Origin: Salirhabdus euzebyi
GTDB lineage: Bacteria > Bacillota > Bacilli > Bacillales > Alkalibacillaceae
Direction of reading: 5' to 3'
NCBI RefSeq assembly: GCF_014207435.1
Contig: NZ_JACHGH010000001.1
Coordinates: forward strand, 62,001 to 126,000
Length of the DNA stretch: 64,000 bases
Position 1 is the stretch's first letter; the number at the start of each line of letters is the position of its first letter. Position numbers and translations under genes: made by a program. Below are positions 9,663 to 17,852 of this stretch, piece by piece. Below the pieces are notes generated by a model, which saw only the letters and a list, made by a program, of their open reading frames with translations, had not been told where the DNA came from and did no database searches.

Positions 9663-10385
9663 ATGAGGGATTTGTTCTTGAAAGAAGGCAGTGAGCCGTT
9701 TGTTTTATTTTCTGTCACTCATATATTAACTTTGGTCGTTATCATAGCTATCTGTGTAGGCATGTACCTTTTTAGAAAAAGATTACGATTAGGCTATACA
9801 AATAGATTGGTTAGATATGGCCTGGCAGCAACCTTGCTTATTTCTGAAGTGAGCTTACAGTGGTGGCTTTATTATATTGGCGATTGGTCATTCCGATATT
9901 CGTTACCACTACATTTAAGTAGCCTCTCGCTGTTCTTATCAAGTATTTTACTAATGACAAGAAGCTATAGACTTTTTGAGTTCACTTATTTTGTTGGGCT
10001 AGGAAGTGCGCTTCAAGCGATGATTACACCAGATATTCAAGCCTACACGTTTCCTCATTTTCGATATGTGCACTTCTTTATTTCCCATGGAGGAATTGCC
10101 ATAGCGAATATGTTTATGGTGCTAGTAGAAGGATTTCGTCCATCTTTTCATTCTGTCTTTAGAGCATTTCTATATGTAAATGCTTATACGTTATTTATTT
10201 TTCTCGTGAATGTAATGATAGACGGTAATTACATGTACATTATGAGAAAGCCTGCAAACCCATCCATCTTTGACTACTTAGGACCATGGCCATTTTATAT
10301 TATTCCTTTGGAAATCATTGCATTAGTCACATTTTTCATATTGTATCTACCTTTTTATATACTAAAAAAATTAAGAGAAGAATAG
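9663..10385 (+). CDS. ywaF: YwaF-like membrane protein (TIGR02206 family)
   Basis: A 240-residue integral membrane protein with six or seven hydrophobic helices. Family hallmarks are visible: LPLHLSSLSLFLSS near residue 80, ALQAMITPD near 120, FPHFRYVHFFISHG near 135, NYMYIMRKPANPS near 190 and LGPWPFYI near 208. Members of this family in Bacillus have no firmly established function. ATG 9663 follows AAGGAGCATAACG. It stands alone, transcribed rightward, between the endonuclease gene and the zinc-ribbon gene. Confidence 0.85.
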   Translation: MRDLFLKEGSEPFVLFSVTHILTLVVIIAICVGMYLFRKRLRLGYTNRLVRYGLAATLLISEVSLQWWLYYIGDWSFRYSLPLHLSSLSLFLSSILLMTRSYRLFEFTYFVGLGSALQAMITPDIQAYTFPHFRYVHFFISHGGIAIANMFMVLVEGFRPSFHSVFRAFLYVNAYTLFIFLVNVMIDGNYMYIMRKPANPSIFDYLGPWPFYIIPLEIIALVTFFILYLPFYILKKLREE

Positions 10386-10537
10386 GTAAGAATAGGTGAA
10401 GACACCGTTTTCTTAAAATTATGGTTGTGTAACTTTAGTTCATTTCCGCTATAATATATTGAATAACTTAAAAGCTTACAAGTTGCTCATGGATGCCTAC
10501 AAGCTTCCGCCGAGTGATAAAATATGGGGGTAAGAAA

Positions 10538-10747
10538 ATGAATAAACGATGGACGATTGATAAAATTAAAGAATTTGTACAGAAAAATTCGGACAGTAAG
10601 TTACTGACGACGGAATATCACGGTTTTTCACAGAAGTTACTGTTTAAATGTTCGTGCGGAAATAATTTTGAAAAAACACTTACGAAGTTCAAGAATAACA
10701 ACCAACGTAAATGTGATGTGTGCCAACCACCAAAAGAATCACGGTAA
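10538..10747 (+). CDS. Small zinc-ribbon protein (69 aa)
   Basis: The protein has two Cys pairs (FKCSCGN and KCDVCQ), spaced about 26 residues apart, typical of a treble-clef or zinc-ribbon module. The N-terminal half (WTIDKIKEFVQKNSDSKLLT) is like the helical lead-in of the zinc-binding modules found on phage-type HNH endonucleases, but no nuclease domain is attached. ATG 10538 follows a GGGGG ribosome site. The last 36 bases of the gene are repeated exactly at 12094-12129, so this 3' end appears to be a recombination site. Function unknown; it may bind DNA. Confidence 0.7.
   Translation: MNKRWTIDKIKEFVQKNSDSKLLTTEYHGFSQKLLFKCSCGNNFEKTLTKFKNNNQRKCDVCQPPKESR
10711..10746 (+). repeat. 36-bp direct repeat, left copy
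   Basis: Positions 10711-10746 are identical to 12094-12129 (begins ATGTGATGTGTGCC, ends AATCACGGTA). The left copy forms the 3' end of the zinc-ribbon gene. The two copies are 1383 bp apart and enclose two accessory genes. The layout resembles attachment-site duplication at a gene 3' end, but no integrase lies between them. Confidence 0.9.
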
Positions 10748-10767
10748 TCCAATAGAAAAGGAAGACA

Positions 10768-10805
10768 AGGGAACCTGGGGGAAATCCTAATGGGTTCCTT
10801 TTTTG
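10768..10805 (+). terminator. Rho-independent terminator after the zinc-ribbon gene
   Basis: Arms AGGGAACC (10768-10775) and GGTTCCTT (10793-10800) form an eight-pair stem, with one G-T pair, followed by TTTTTT. It lies inside the segment bounded by the 36-bp repeats. Confidence 0.7.
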
Positions 10806-10878
10806 TGTAGAACTTACGAGGAATTAATAGTCAGCCGGTCAAAAAGTAAATGTTTTGGTATTTTCTCTTGAGCTCAGA

Positions 10879-10889
10879 GGGTCGGACCC
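10879..10889. repeat. Short REP-like palindrome GGGTCGGACCC
   Basis: A perfect odd palindrome in intergenic DNA. The related GGGTCAGACCC occurs at 17572-17582. Such short extragenic motifs recur in Bacillaceae genomes; a link to REP-associated transposases is an inference. Confidence 0.4.
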
Positions 10890-11028
10890 AACATATGACT
10901 TTCATATTCGTGCTTAAATTGGTTGCTTTATTACATTGGTAGTAATTCCGATACTCGCTATCAATTAATTTATTACCCTTTTTGTAGTCTGAAAAAAATG
11001 GTAATAAATATCTTATAAATAATATTTT

Positions 11029-11107
11029 AAACAATAAATAATTAACAAAAAATATTAATTATTTATTGTTTTTATGATTATTTTGTTGTAAAATTAGAAC
11101 AACAAAA
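11029..11107 (+). promoter_or_regulatory. Two inverted repeats upstream of the RHH/EVE-like gene (candidate operators)
   Basis: A perfect 17-bp inverted repeat has arms at 11029-11045 and 11055-11071 (left arm begins AAACAATAAATAATT) around a nine-base loop. A second perfect 9-bp repeat, TTTTGTTGT (11081-11089) and ACAACAAAA (11099-11107), ends just before the ribosome site. TAAAAT at about 11089-11094 could be a -10 box inside the second repeat. Dimeric RHH proteins bind such sites, so autoregulation by the next gene is likely. Confidence 0.6.
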
Positions 11108-11125
11108 ATAATGGGGGCGTTCTTT

Positions 11126-11740
11126 ATGGGAAATAACGTGGACTATATTAAAAGTTTGACGAAACAAAAGAAAAAGTCTGTAACCATTACGATTGATGAA
11201 AAGGTATTAGATGATGTGACGATGATTGCTGAGGAACTTAATATCTCGAGAAACCAAATCATTAGTGATACAACAGCTAATTTTGTAGAGGACTATAAAA
11301 AATGGCAAAATCCAAAGTATTATATTATTAACTCGAATTACACCTATATGCCTGATGGACATTTGCATATGCTATTGGGGAATCGAGCATCTGCATGGGG
11401 TGATACAAAAACTGCTATTGATAACATGGAACCAGGCAGTTATGTATTTATTTATTTAAATGAACATGGTATCGTTGGTGCTGGAACAATAGAGAGTACT
11501 TATCAAGTCAACGACTATTGTTTGGTAAAATATCATGATAAGTTTGGAGTTGCGGATGAACATTTTGTGAAAGTAGCATTTGATAAAACCTCATTAAATG
11601 CTGACAATACTATTAACGATTCTTCCGTTGTAACGGCAAAAATGTTTAAAGAGCATGTTTCCAATAAAGTTCTTAATCGTACTAAAGTGGAATTGTCAAC
11701 TCAAGAGGGAGAAAAATTAAAAAAGTTATATGTGGGATAA
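11126..11740 (+). CDS. Ribbon-helix-helix protein with a C-terminal EVE/PUA-like domain
   Basis: The first 60 residues (KKKSVTITIDEKVLDDVTM, then AEELNISRNQIISD) form a typical ribbon-helix-helix DNA-binding domain. Residues from about 65 (YYIINSNYTYMPDGHL, later GSYVFIYLNEHGIVGAGTIES) resemble the beta-barrel of EVE/PUA-like or ASCH-type proteins that read modified nucleotides; this part is tentative. ATG 11126 sits eight bases after GGGGG; the upstream in-frame ATG 11111 overlaps that site. The protein has 204 residues. The promoter region has two large inverted repeats. The gene converges on a small winged-helix-like gene, sharing a terminator, and both sit between the 36-bp repeats. Confidence 0.6.
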   Translation: MGNNVDYIKSLTKQKKKSVTITIDEKVLDDVTMIAEELNISRNQIISDTTANFVEDYKKWQNPKYYIINSNYTYMPDGHLHMLLGNRASAWGDTKTAIDNMEPGSYVFIYLNEHGIVGAGTIESTYQVNDYCLVKYHDKFGVADEHFVKVAFDKTSLNADNTINDSSVVTAKMFKEHVSNKVLNRTKVELSTQEGEKLKKLYVG

Positions 11741-11746
11741 GAAAAG

Positions 11747-11772
11747 AAGGACACTAATTAAATAGTGTCCTT
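11747..11772. terminator. Bidirectional terminator between the two islet genes
   Basis: A perfect 10-bp stem, AAGGACACTA (11747-11756) and TAGTGTCCTT (11763-11772), with T-rich ends on both strands. It separates the convergent genes and overlaps the last codons of the minus-strand gene. Confidence 0.85.
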
Positions 11773-12027
11773 TTGTGTTATGTCTGCTAATTTGTATTTG
11801 CCATATTCTATCCGTTCGAAGTCATTATATACCGTACCATGGTGGTTTGAGGCGTTTGAACAACATCTAGAGTTGATATGAGTTCTAATTGTACCTTCAG
11901 CATAAATAGTGTCCCTTTGTTTCATCAGTTTAATTACTTCACTAATCGTAAATTCATTTTTATTTCTTTCTTTGACAATGGAATGTACAACTTGAAGTAT
12001 TTCTTCTCTACAGGTTCTCTTTACCAT
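11758..12027 (-). CDS. Small winged-helix-like protein (89 aa)
   Basis: The protein begins MVKRTCREEILQVVHSIV and contains FTISEVIKLMKQR and GTIRTHINSRCCSNASNHHG. This looks like a compact winged-helix (HARE-HTH or DUF7669-like) domain often found next to restriction or defence genes. ATG 12027 follows AAAGGATG. Longer in-frame extension upstream has no coding character. It converges on the RHH/EVE-like gene within the islet bounded by 36-bp repeats. Function is unknown; a DNA-binding role is inferred from the fold-like pattern. Confidence 0.55.
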   Translation of the reverse strand: MVKRTCREEILQVVHSIVKERNKNEFTISEVIKLMKQRDTIYAEGTIRTHINSRCCSNASNHHGTVYNDFERIEYGKYKLADITQKDTI

Positions 12028-12093
12028 TTCATCGCATCCTTTTTCTCTAGAATAGCAGGTAAAGGCTAATCTGAATAGTAATTGAAGAGTGTG

Positions 12094-12129
12094 ATGTGAT
12101 GTGTGCCAACCACCAAAAGAATCACGGTA
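12094..12129 (+). repeat. 36-bp direct repeat, right copy
   Basis: Exact copy of 10711-10746. Here it is not attached to a zinc-ribbon gene: the bases before 12094 differ completely. It is followed 17 bases later by a strong terminator whose T-run suits rightward transcription. This fits the idea that the copy was the original 3' end of the zinc-ribbon gene before the islet came in. Confidence 0.9.
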
Positions 12130-12146
12130 GTCCACTTGGAAGTAGA

Positions 12147-12190
12147 AAATCCTCACAAATGTTGCCGAACAGCATTTGTGAGGATTTTTT
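12147..12190 (+). terminator. Strong terminator right of the islet
   Basis: A perfect 15-bp stem (12147-12161 with 12173-12187, core CCTCACAAATG/CATTTGTGAGG) followed by T residues on the plus strand. It may also end the leftward YibE/F operon, whose last gene stops at 12189. Confidence 0.85.
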
Positions 12191-12968
12191 ACGTTTTTAA
12201 ATCTTCCTTTTTTTCTCGATTTCTCACCAAATAAAAGGCTGTGATCCAGGAGGTAATGGGAATGACTAGTGTTACACCGATCCCAGCACATAAAATAGTG
12301 ATCATTTCTGCACTAAATATTTTTGAATTAACAATTTCTCCTAAAGAATAGGATAATTCTTTAAACCAAATCAATAAGGTTAAATAGCCTCCAAAGAAGG
12401 CAAAGAACAACGTATTCGTACTTGTTCCTAAAATATCCCTTCCAATGCTCATTCCAGATGCAAACAAATCTTTCCTACTTATCGTGGGATGATGGGTATA
12501 TATTTCCCGCATGGGCGATGTAATGGAAATAGCAATATCAATAATAGCTCCTATTGTACTCATAATAATGACGGAAGTAGCGACTTTTACAAAATCGACC
12601 CCAATGTAAAGCGTATATAAGGGAACTTCTTCTATTTCTTCTCGCCCAAAACCGTGAATCATGGCATTTTTCACGATTACAAAAATAAAAAGTAGTAGGA
12701 TACTTGTTGAAATAACGGTTGCAGCTAATGCTGTTTTCGTTTTAATGTTTACTTCATTAACATAAAAAAGGTTAATACAGCTAATGACAGCACATGCTAC
12801 CAGCGTTAAGATAATTGGATTGACTTGTGGGTCCAACATAAAAAGGATGGTCAGAAAGAGTACACTAAAGTTTAAAAATATGGCAATAAAAGAACGAGCA
12901 CCCTTTTTTCCTCCAACTAAAATCATCAATATAAATAAAATGACTGCTAAGACAAATAATGCATTCAT
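12189..12968 (-). CDS. YibE/F family membrane protein, second gene of the pair
   Basis: A 259-residue membrane protein with about seven hydrophobic helices. It carries the YibE/F signature region: STIGAIIDIAISITSP near residue 145, then SIGRDILGTSTNTLFFAFFGG near 185. Its ATG overlaps the stop of the upstream YibE/F gene by four bases, so the two are coupled and probably form a membrane complex. The family is widespread in Firmicutes; its function is not established. Confidence 0.85.
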   Translation of the reverse strand: MNALFVLAVILFILMILVGGKKGARSFIAIFLNFSVLFLTILFMLDPQVNPIILTLVACAVISCINLFYVNEVNIKTKTALAATVISTSILLLFIFVIVKNAMIHGFGREEIEEVPLYTLYIGVDFVKVATSVIIMSTIGAIIDIAISITSPMREIYTHHPTISRKDLFASGMSIGRDILGTSTNTLFFAFFGGYLTLLIWFKELSYSLGEIVNSKIFSAEMITILCAGIGVTLVIPITSWITAFYLVRNREKKEDLKT

Positions 12969-14104
12969 AAGCGCGCCCTCTTTTTATTAATGAAATAGAT
13001 TGCAGCGTAAAGTCCTAATGGTATGGTTAACACGATGCCAATACCACCAGCTAGTGCTCGCGCCATTTCTATTGATAAATGGAAGGAAAGGGTAGGGCCC
13101 AATGGGGAATTATTTTTAAAATACAAAAGAAGCATAGGGATAGAACCACTTATATAAACAAAAAATAAAATGTTTGTCATTGTCCCCATAATATCTCTGC
13201 CGATTGCCAAACCGGATTCCTTAAGGGCTTTGATAGAAATAGCAGGATTCTTCTCATATAAGCTAAAGATAGAGGAAGACATGGTAATAGCTACATCCAT
13301 TACTGCTCCTAAGGATCCGACTAGTATTCCTGCCAAAAACAACATTTGAGGATGCTCTGTGAGAAAAGGCATTCCTTCATAGCGAAGCCCGTTTTCTGAC
13401 GTGATCACCATAACAAAGTAGGTAATCAATAATGATAGAAACGTTCCAAGTAAGGTTGCAACTATAGCAGCATATGTTTTTTCATTAAATCCATTAACGA
13501 ATAATAAGGAAATCACCGTAAATAAAATGGCACTTATACTGCATATCAATAGCAGGCTTATGTTGGAGGTGTGTAGATAAATATCCAATGCATAAGATAA
13601 CAATACGGCATTAATAACCAAGGTGATGATGGAAGTAAATCCTTGTTTTTTACCAACTATAAGTAAGATAAAAATAAAAACCCATGCTGTAAATACTACG
13701 TACATATCTCGCTTGACGTCATCTATTGTTCCGGTTAAATATGTATGTTCTTGCGTGTCTGTATTAATAGAAACAAATAATTTATTTCCAACTTTGTATG
13801 CTTGATCATAAGCTCCAGAAGAAGAATATTGATTCTTTAGGTGAATAAGCTGTCCTTTGTCTTCTCCATTTTTTAAGGTAGCTATTATGTGCTGTGTGAA
13901 TAAGTAATCTTGATTATTATATATATCATTCTTTTCGGTTTGATCCACGATGTTCGTTTCGATAACTTCCGCTATGGGATGATCATAAAAAGAATAATTG
14001 TGGTTCACAAAAATAATGGAGGCAGTAAAACATAGTAGTAAACTAGTGTACAATATGTACTGTTTCAAAGATACCTTTTTCCATATGTGTTTTAATCCGT
14101 TCAA
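12965..14104 (-). CDS. YibE/F family membrane protein, first gene of the pair
   Basis: The protein has an N-terminal hydrophobic helix (YILYTSLLLCFTASIIFV), an extracytoplasmic region of about 110 residues, and then seven or so membrane helices with YibE/F motifs (GSLGAVMDVAITMSSS and AIGRDIMGTMTNILFFVYISG). I chose TTG 14104, eight bases after GGAGG. The frame stays open farther upstream to 14221, but that part has no ribosome site. The length is 379 residues. It overlaps the following YibE/F gene by four bases. Confidence 0.82.
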   Translation of the reverse strand: MNGLKHIWKKVSLKQYILYTSLLLCFTASIIFVNHNYSFYDHPIAEVIETNIVDQTEKNDIYNNQDYLFTQHIIATLKNGEDKGQLIHLKNQYSSSGAYDQAYKVGNKLFVSINTDTQEHTYLTGTIDDVKRDMYVVFTAWVFIFILLIVGKKQGFTSIITLVINAVLLSYALDIYLHTSNISLLLICSISAILFTVISLLFVNGFNEKTYAAIVATLLGTFLSLLITYFVMVITSENGLRYEGMPFLTEHPQMLFLAGILVGSLGAVMDVAITMSSSIFSLYEKNPAISIKALKESGLAIGRDIMGTMTNILFFVYISGSIPMLLLYFKNNSPLGPTLSFHLSIEMARALAGGIGIVLTIPLGLYAAIYFINKKRARL

Positions 14105-14277
14105 CGACACTACCTCCAAGCACTCGACAATGGACTTAGAATAGCAGGAATGCTTACTACCGTCAACAGAATAAAGGGTATGATTTATGGTGGTAATGGA
14201 ATGAAATCCCCCTTTTCCCACCTAGAAAAATAGCTCCATCTATAAAAAGGAGAAATTGCTAAAAATAACGCAAAACT

Positions 14278-14832
14278 TTGCTTTTAACACGAAGGAGATT
14301 AGAAAGAAGGATTATTGTAATTACCGTTCTAGTAATTGTTTTATCAGCTTGTACCCCTCATGAGGAACATTCTCATGATCATGACCATCATCATATAGTT
14401 ATGGAAGGCTCTCCTGAAGTGCCGGAGGATTTAAAGGTAGCAGAGAATCCAACGTATCCGGTTGGGAGTAAAGCTATCAGTAAGGCTGATCATTTGGGTG
14501 AAATGATGATGGGAGTGGAAGTGGAGATTGTTGGGGCTTATGTAACAACGGCATACATAACCTCCTATGATCCGTCAGATGACCATCCAAGAGTGGAGAA
14601 TCATAAATGGGTTGTTCATGAAGAGTTTGTCAATGTTGGAGAGGAAACTTTGGAGCCTGGAGCGGAAGTGGAAACAACCGCGAATCATATGTATGGGATG
14701 GAAGGGACTGTTCAGGAGATTGATTCTTCTGTAGAAACGACGGTTTACATGGTTAATTTTACGACAACGGATGGGCATGAAGTTACGAATCACAAATGGG
14801 TAACGGAAGAGGAGTTAGAGCCTTTGGAATAG
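14278..14832 (+). CDS. YdhK-like DUF1541 lipoprotein
   Basis: A secreted lipoprotein of 184 residues. A basic N terminus and hydrophobic stretch end in the lipobox VLSAC with Cys 25, followed by a His-rich segment (HEEHSHDHDHHH) that may bind metal. Two DUF1541 repeats follow, each ending in NHKWV (around residues 107 and 171), with MYGMEGTVQEIDSS and TTVYMVNFTTTDG typical of YdhK. The start is uncertain: TTG 14278 gives a normal signal peptide, but the nearest AAGGAG (14292-14297) lies inside the frame. It is divergent from the YibE/F operon. Confidence 0.75.
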   Translation: MLLTRRRLERRIIVITVLVIVLSACTPHEEHSHDHDHHHIVMEGSPEVPEDLKVAENPTYPVGSKAISKADHLGEMMMGVEVEIVGAYVTTAYITSYDPSDDHPRVENHKWVVHEEFVNVGEETLEPGAEVETTANHMYGMEGTVQEIDSSVETTVYMVNFTTTDGHEVTNHKWVTEEELEPLE

Positions 14833-14907
14833 GATTGTATCCTTTTATTCACTATTTCCTAAGTAGGCGAATATCATATATATAAACTGAACTTAGGAGT
14901 GAGTGTG

Positions 14908-15402
14908 TTGCCAATTGTTGATGGTACTTCTTTTGTTTATACCGTTAAACAAGGAGATACATTGTATTCTATTGCATCGAACATAGGAGGAACGGTTCCT
15001 CTCCTTGTAGAAGCAAATGCAATCTACCCGCCTGTTACAGATCCGTATCTCATTTTTCCTGGTCAACTATTAGTGGTTTCGAAACCTGGTAAGAGACAGG
15101 TGAATCACATCGTTAGCCCGGGAGAAACATTAACCGATATTGCTGAACGGTATGGAACAAGTGTGAATATCCTCCAGGAAATGAATCAAATTGATAACCC
15201 TAACTTCATCTTTCAAAATCAAGTTCTTCAAGTCCCTGCACTCATTTACTTGATCGAACAAGGGGACACGTTAAGTGAAATCGCACAACGCTTCGATGTT
15301 TCCTTATCCGCTTTACTAAAAGCCAATCGCCAACGTCCTGGTATTTCAACGGATGTTATTTTTCCTGGCTATCAACTTATTATTCCTTCTCAACATACGT
15401 AG
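14908..15402 (+). CDS. Triple LysM-domain protein
   Basis: Three LysM peptidoglycan-binding modules fill nearly all 164 residues: YTVKQGDTLYSIAS near residue 12, HIVSPGETLTDIAERYG near 70, and YLIEQGDTLSEIAQRF near 117, each followed by the N-x-I-P-G type second half. There is no catalytic domain and no signal peptide, so it may be a spore-coat or cell-surface adapter. TTG 14908 is eight bases after AGGAG; GTG 14905 is nearly as good, while GTG 14899 overlaps the ribosome site. Confidence 0.85.
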   Translation: MPIVDGTSFVYTVKQGDTLYSIASNIGGTVPLLVEANAIYPPVTDPYLIFPGQLLVVSKPGKRQVNHIVSPGETLTDIAERYGTSVNILQEMNQIDNPNFIFQNQVLQVPALIYLIEQGDTLSEIAQRFDVSLSALLKANRQRPGISTDVIFPGYQLIIPSQHT

Positions 15403-15432
15403 CTGGGTTGTTTTTGGATAAAATTGGAATCG

Positions 15433-15470
15433 GAGGCAGGTTTATTAATAATACCTGTCTCTGTTCGTTT
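15433..15470 (+). terminator. Hairpin terminator after the LysM gene
   Basis: Stem GAGGCAGGT (15433-15441) with ACCTGTCTC (15453-15461), one G-T pair, then a weakly T-rich tail. Confidence 0.55.
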
Positions 15471-15624
15471 CTATAAAAGAAAAGCTATTTTTATACTCCC
15501 CTGACTCATTTTTAAGCTTTAGTCCCCAATGAAGAACCCTCAATTGACTCATCAGCAACCCCTATTTTGTAAGCGTAATTTTGCGCGCGGCTTAAAAAAA
15601 GTTAAATTTTTGGGAGGCACTCGA

Positions 15625-16786
15625 ATGTTTCAAACAGGTAGAGTACGTTTGGCTATCGGCTGGTTTACATTGCTTATTATGGGAACTGATCTTTTTGTCA
15701 TTTCTCCATTATTACCATTTATTTCTCAAGAGTATGGGATATCCCCTGCTATGGCGGGATGGATGGTAACAGTTTTTGCATTAACATATGCAATTTCTGC
15801 TCCTTTTTTTGGATGGCTATCCGACAAAAAGGGAAAGGGAATCCTTATCACCGCTGGCTTATTTCTTTTTGCTTTTTCAAACCTATTGACTGGTCTAGCT
15901 CCTTCCTATTCGTGGTTAATTATCAGTCGTGTTTTAGCTGGATTATCTGTTGCCTCTATTACACCCTTAATTTATGCAATTATTGGAGACATAGCACCTT
16001 CCTAACCGACGTGGAATTTGGCTTTCTATTGTCGTTTCCGGACATTTAATGGCTCTATGGGTTGGAGCACCTTTAGGAACATTGTTAGAGTATCTTGTTG
16101 GTTGGCGTTCCGTATTTTTTATTATGGCAGCAATCGGTGCAGTTTTAGCGGTTGTCAATTTTAAAACATGGAGATCGATTCACCAAAATCATTTAAGTAG
16201 GAATCCCATTCAAAGGAAATTATTTAGAATACTAGGTTCTGTGAGTGTAACAACGATCTGGGCGATTTCGATGTATGCACTTTATGTATATATCGGGGCT
16301 GCACTTTATTCCGAAAACAAATTTTCGTCATCTGAAATCGCATTGGCTGTTACCTTTTATGGTGTAGGTGCCGTTTTAGGGAGTCTTATAAGTGGACACT
16401 TAACAAGTAAATTTGGAGAAAATATTGTTTCAAAGGTAACACTTATTATTCTAACGGTAACTTTAATTGCGATAGGTATTTTCTTTTCATCAGGCGAGTG
16501 GGTCTACTTTTTCCTTTTTATTTGGGCATTGGTTGAATATGCTGGATTCACATCATACCAGGCTCGGCTTGCGGCTGAGTATCCAGAGGAGAGGGGAATT
16601 GTGATGGCATGGAACAATACTGCTCTTTATATTGGAATAACACTAGGATCCATGATTGGAGGATATATCATTACAAATTGGGGATATTCCATGCTCCCCT
16701 TTGGTTGTGCAGGTTTGGCCGCTTTAAGTTTGATTCTTAGCACTCAAAAGGTAAAAGAGGAAAAGGCTAAGGAGGTATCCGGTTAG
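15625..16786 (+). pseudogene. MFS (DHA1-type) drug/arabinose exporter-like transporter, frameshifted
   Basis: A twelve-helix MFS transporter of about 386 residues can be rebuilt across a single frameshift. The first part starts at ATG 15625 behind GGGAGG and includes the motif A region GWLSDKKGKG. At about 16001-16004 the reading frame must move by one base: IYAIIGDIAPS continues as NRRGIWLSIVVSGHLMALWV in the next frame, then on to VGAPLGTLLEYLVGWRSVFF. The second fragment could restart at ATG 16049. The site is CTTCCTAACC, consistent with one extra T. The gene is likely inactive unless this is a sequence error. Confidence 0.8.
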
Positions 16787-16792
16787 TAGCTC

Positions 16793-16826
16793 AAAAGGCG
16801 CTCTTATATGGAATAGAGCGCCTTTT
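16793..16826. terminator. Bidirectional terminator between the MFS gene and the GNAT gene
   Basis: A perfect 12-bp stem, AAAAGGCGCTCT (16793-16804) with AGAGCGCCTTTT (16815-16826), between convergent genes. Confidence 0.9.
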
Positions 16827-16841
16827 GCTTTCCATTATTAC

Positions 16842-17540
16842 TTATTTAAATGATTCTAGTCGTTGAACTTGAACTCCTTTGTCATCAAAGTTCTCCTCTG
16901 CCAACCAGCGTGTTAATGCTTGTTTATGTAGAGGCCATTCTTCTATTAGCATGGAAAACCAGCTAGTGTTTCGTGAGCGGTTTTTATAGATAACCGCATT
17001 TCTGAAGGTACCTTCATAGGTAAATCCTAAACGTTTTGCTGTCTGAATGGAGGGAGCATTCAGCGAATCACATTTCCATTCATAGCGGCGGTATTGGAGT
17101 TCTTCGAATACATACGTGGCTAATAAATAGTGTGCTTCGGTAGACATTCTTGTTCTTTTTAATGCATCGGAAAAATTAACATTTCCTACTTCGATTACTC
17201 CATTTGCCTGATCTATCCTCATTAAACTAAAGTACCCAAGCGGTTTGTTTGTCTCTTTATTTAACACGGCATAATAGATGTATGAACTGCTTTCTATTTT
17301 TTCTAGTAATGTCTGTTCAAATGCTTCATAGTTATGAGGTGGTTCGTCCGGTAAGTAGGTCCAATTGCTAGGGTGAGAATTTCTAAAGGCGTTATAGAGG
17401 TCATTAGTATGAGCAGGAGATAATCTAGTGACAATGGTATATTTTCCGACATAATACATATCAGAAGGGAATTTTCTTTTCTCCCAATTGTACAACTCCT
17501 CACCGATTGGCTGGTTATATTTGTTTACTCTTTGGTCCAT
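16842..17540 (-). CDS. GNAT family N-acetyltransferase (RimJ/RimL type)
   Basis: A 232-residue cytoplasmic acetyltransferase of the RimJ/RimL group, which uses acetyl-CoA to modify an amine. Visible motifs are LGYFSLMRIDQANGVIEVG in the central strands, the acetyl-CoA-binding helix around RTRMSTEAHYLLATYVFEE, and the C-terminal YEWKCDSLNAPSIQTAKRLG, then GFTYEGTFR, which is the family signature. ATG 17540 follows GGGAGAG. It stands alone. Substrate unknown; the family modifies ribosomal proteins, small amines or antibiotics. Confidence 0.88.
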   Translation of the reverse strand: MDQRVNKYNQPIGEELYNWEKRKFPSDMYYVGKYTIVTRLSPAHTNDLYNAFRNSHPSNWTYLPDEPPHNYEAFEQTLLEKIESSSYIYYAVLNKETNKPLGYFSLMRIDQANGVIEVGNVNFSDALKRTRMSTEAHYLLATYVFEELQYRRYEWKCDSLNAPSIQTAKRLGFTYEGTFRNAVIYKNRSRNTSWFSMLIEEWPLHKQALTRWLAEENFDDKGVQVQRLESFK

Positions 17541-17852
17541 TTAATTTTTCTCTCCCTTTTTCTTACGAGTGGGGTCAGACCCTTTTTCTGCTTATATTAG
17601 CTTTTGCTATGTAGAGTTAATAGAAGTTTAGAAGGATAATATACCGATGTCAATCGTTTTATGAAGACCGGAAATAGATGTTGGTACAGAATAGGTTACC
17701 GAACTCAATCTAGCCAATCAAGCTGCATAATAAAACTCTAACTTTTTGGGGTAACCATCACATCGATTTGAAACTTTTCTTGCTCACCTATCATATAGAG
17801 TACCTCTAAGAAACAGAAGGTACTCTATACACATGAATCATTGAACTAATTG
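17541..17852. other. Intergenic region with a REP-like motif and a strong hairpin
   Basis: No gene seen. GGGTCAGACCC lies at 17572-17582. A perfect 12-bp inverted repeat, TATAGAGTACCT (17794-17805) with AGGTACTCTATA (17818-17829), lies just past the stop of the kinase gene on the minus strand but has no T-run on either side, so it may be a processing or protein-binding site rather than a terminator. Confidence 0.5.

Noticed and set aside
10831-11034. Minus-strand 67-codon frame upstream of the RHH/EVE-like gene
   Set aside because: No ribosome site, no family resemblance, and it runs through the REP-like palindrome and promoter area.
12189-14104. YibE/F pair considered as part of the 36-bp-repeat islet
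   Set aside because: It lies outside the repeats and beyond the terminator at 12147; it looks like an ordinary chromosomal operon.
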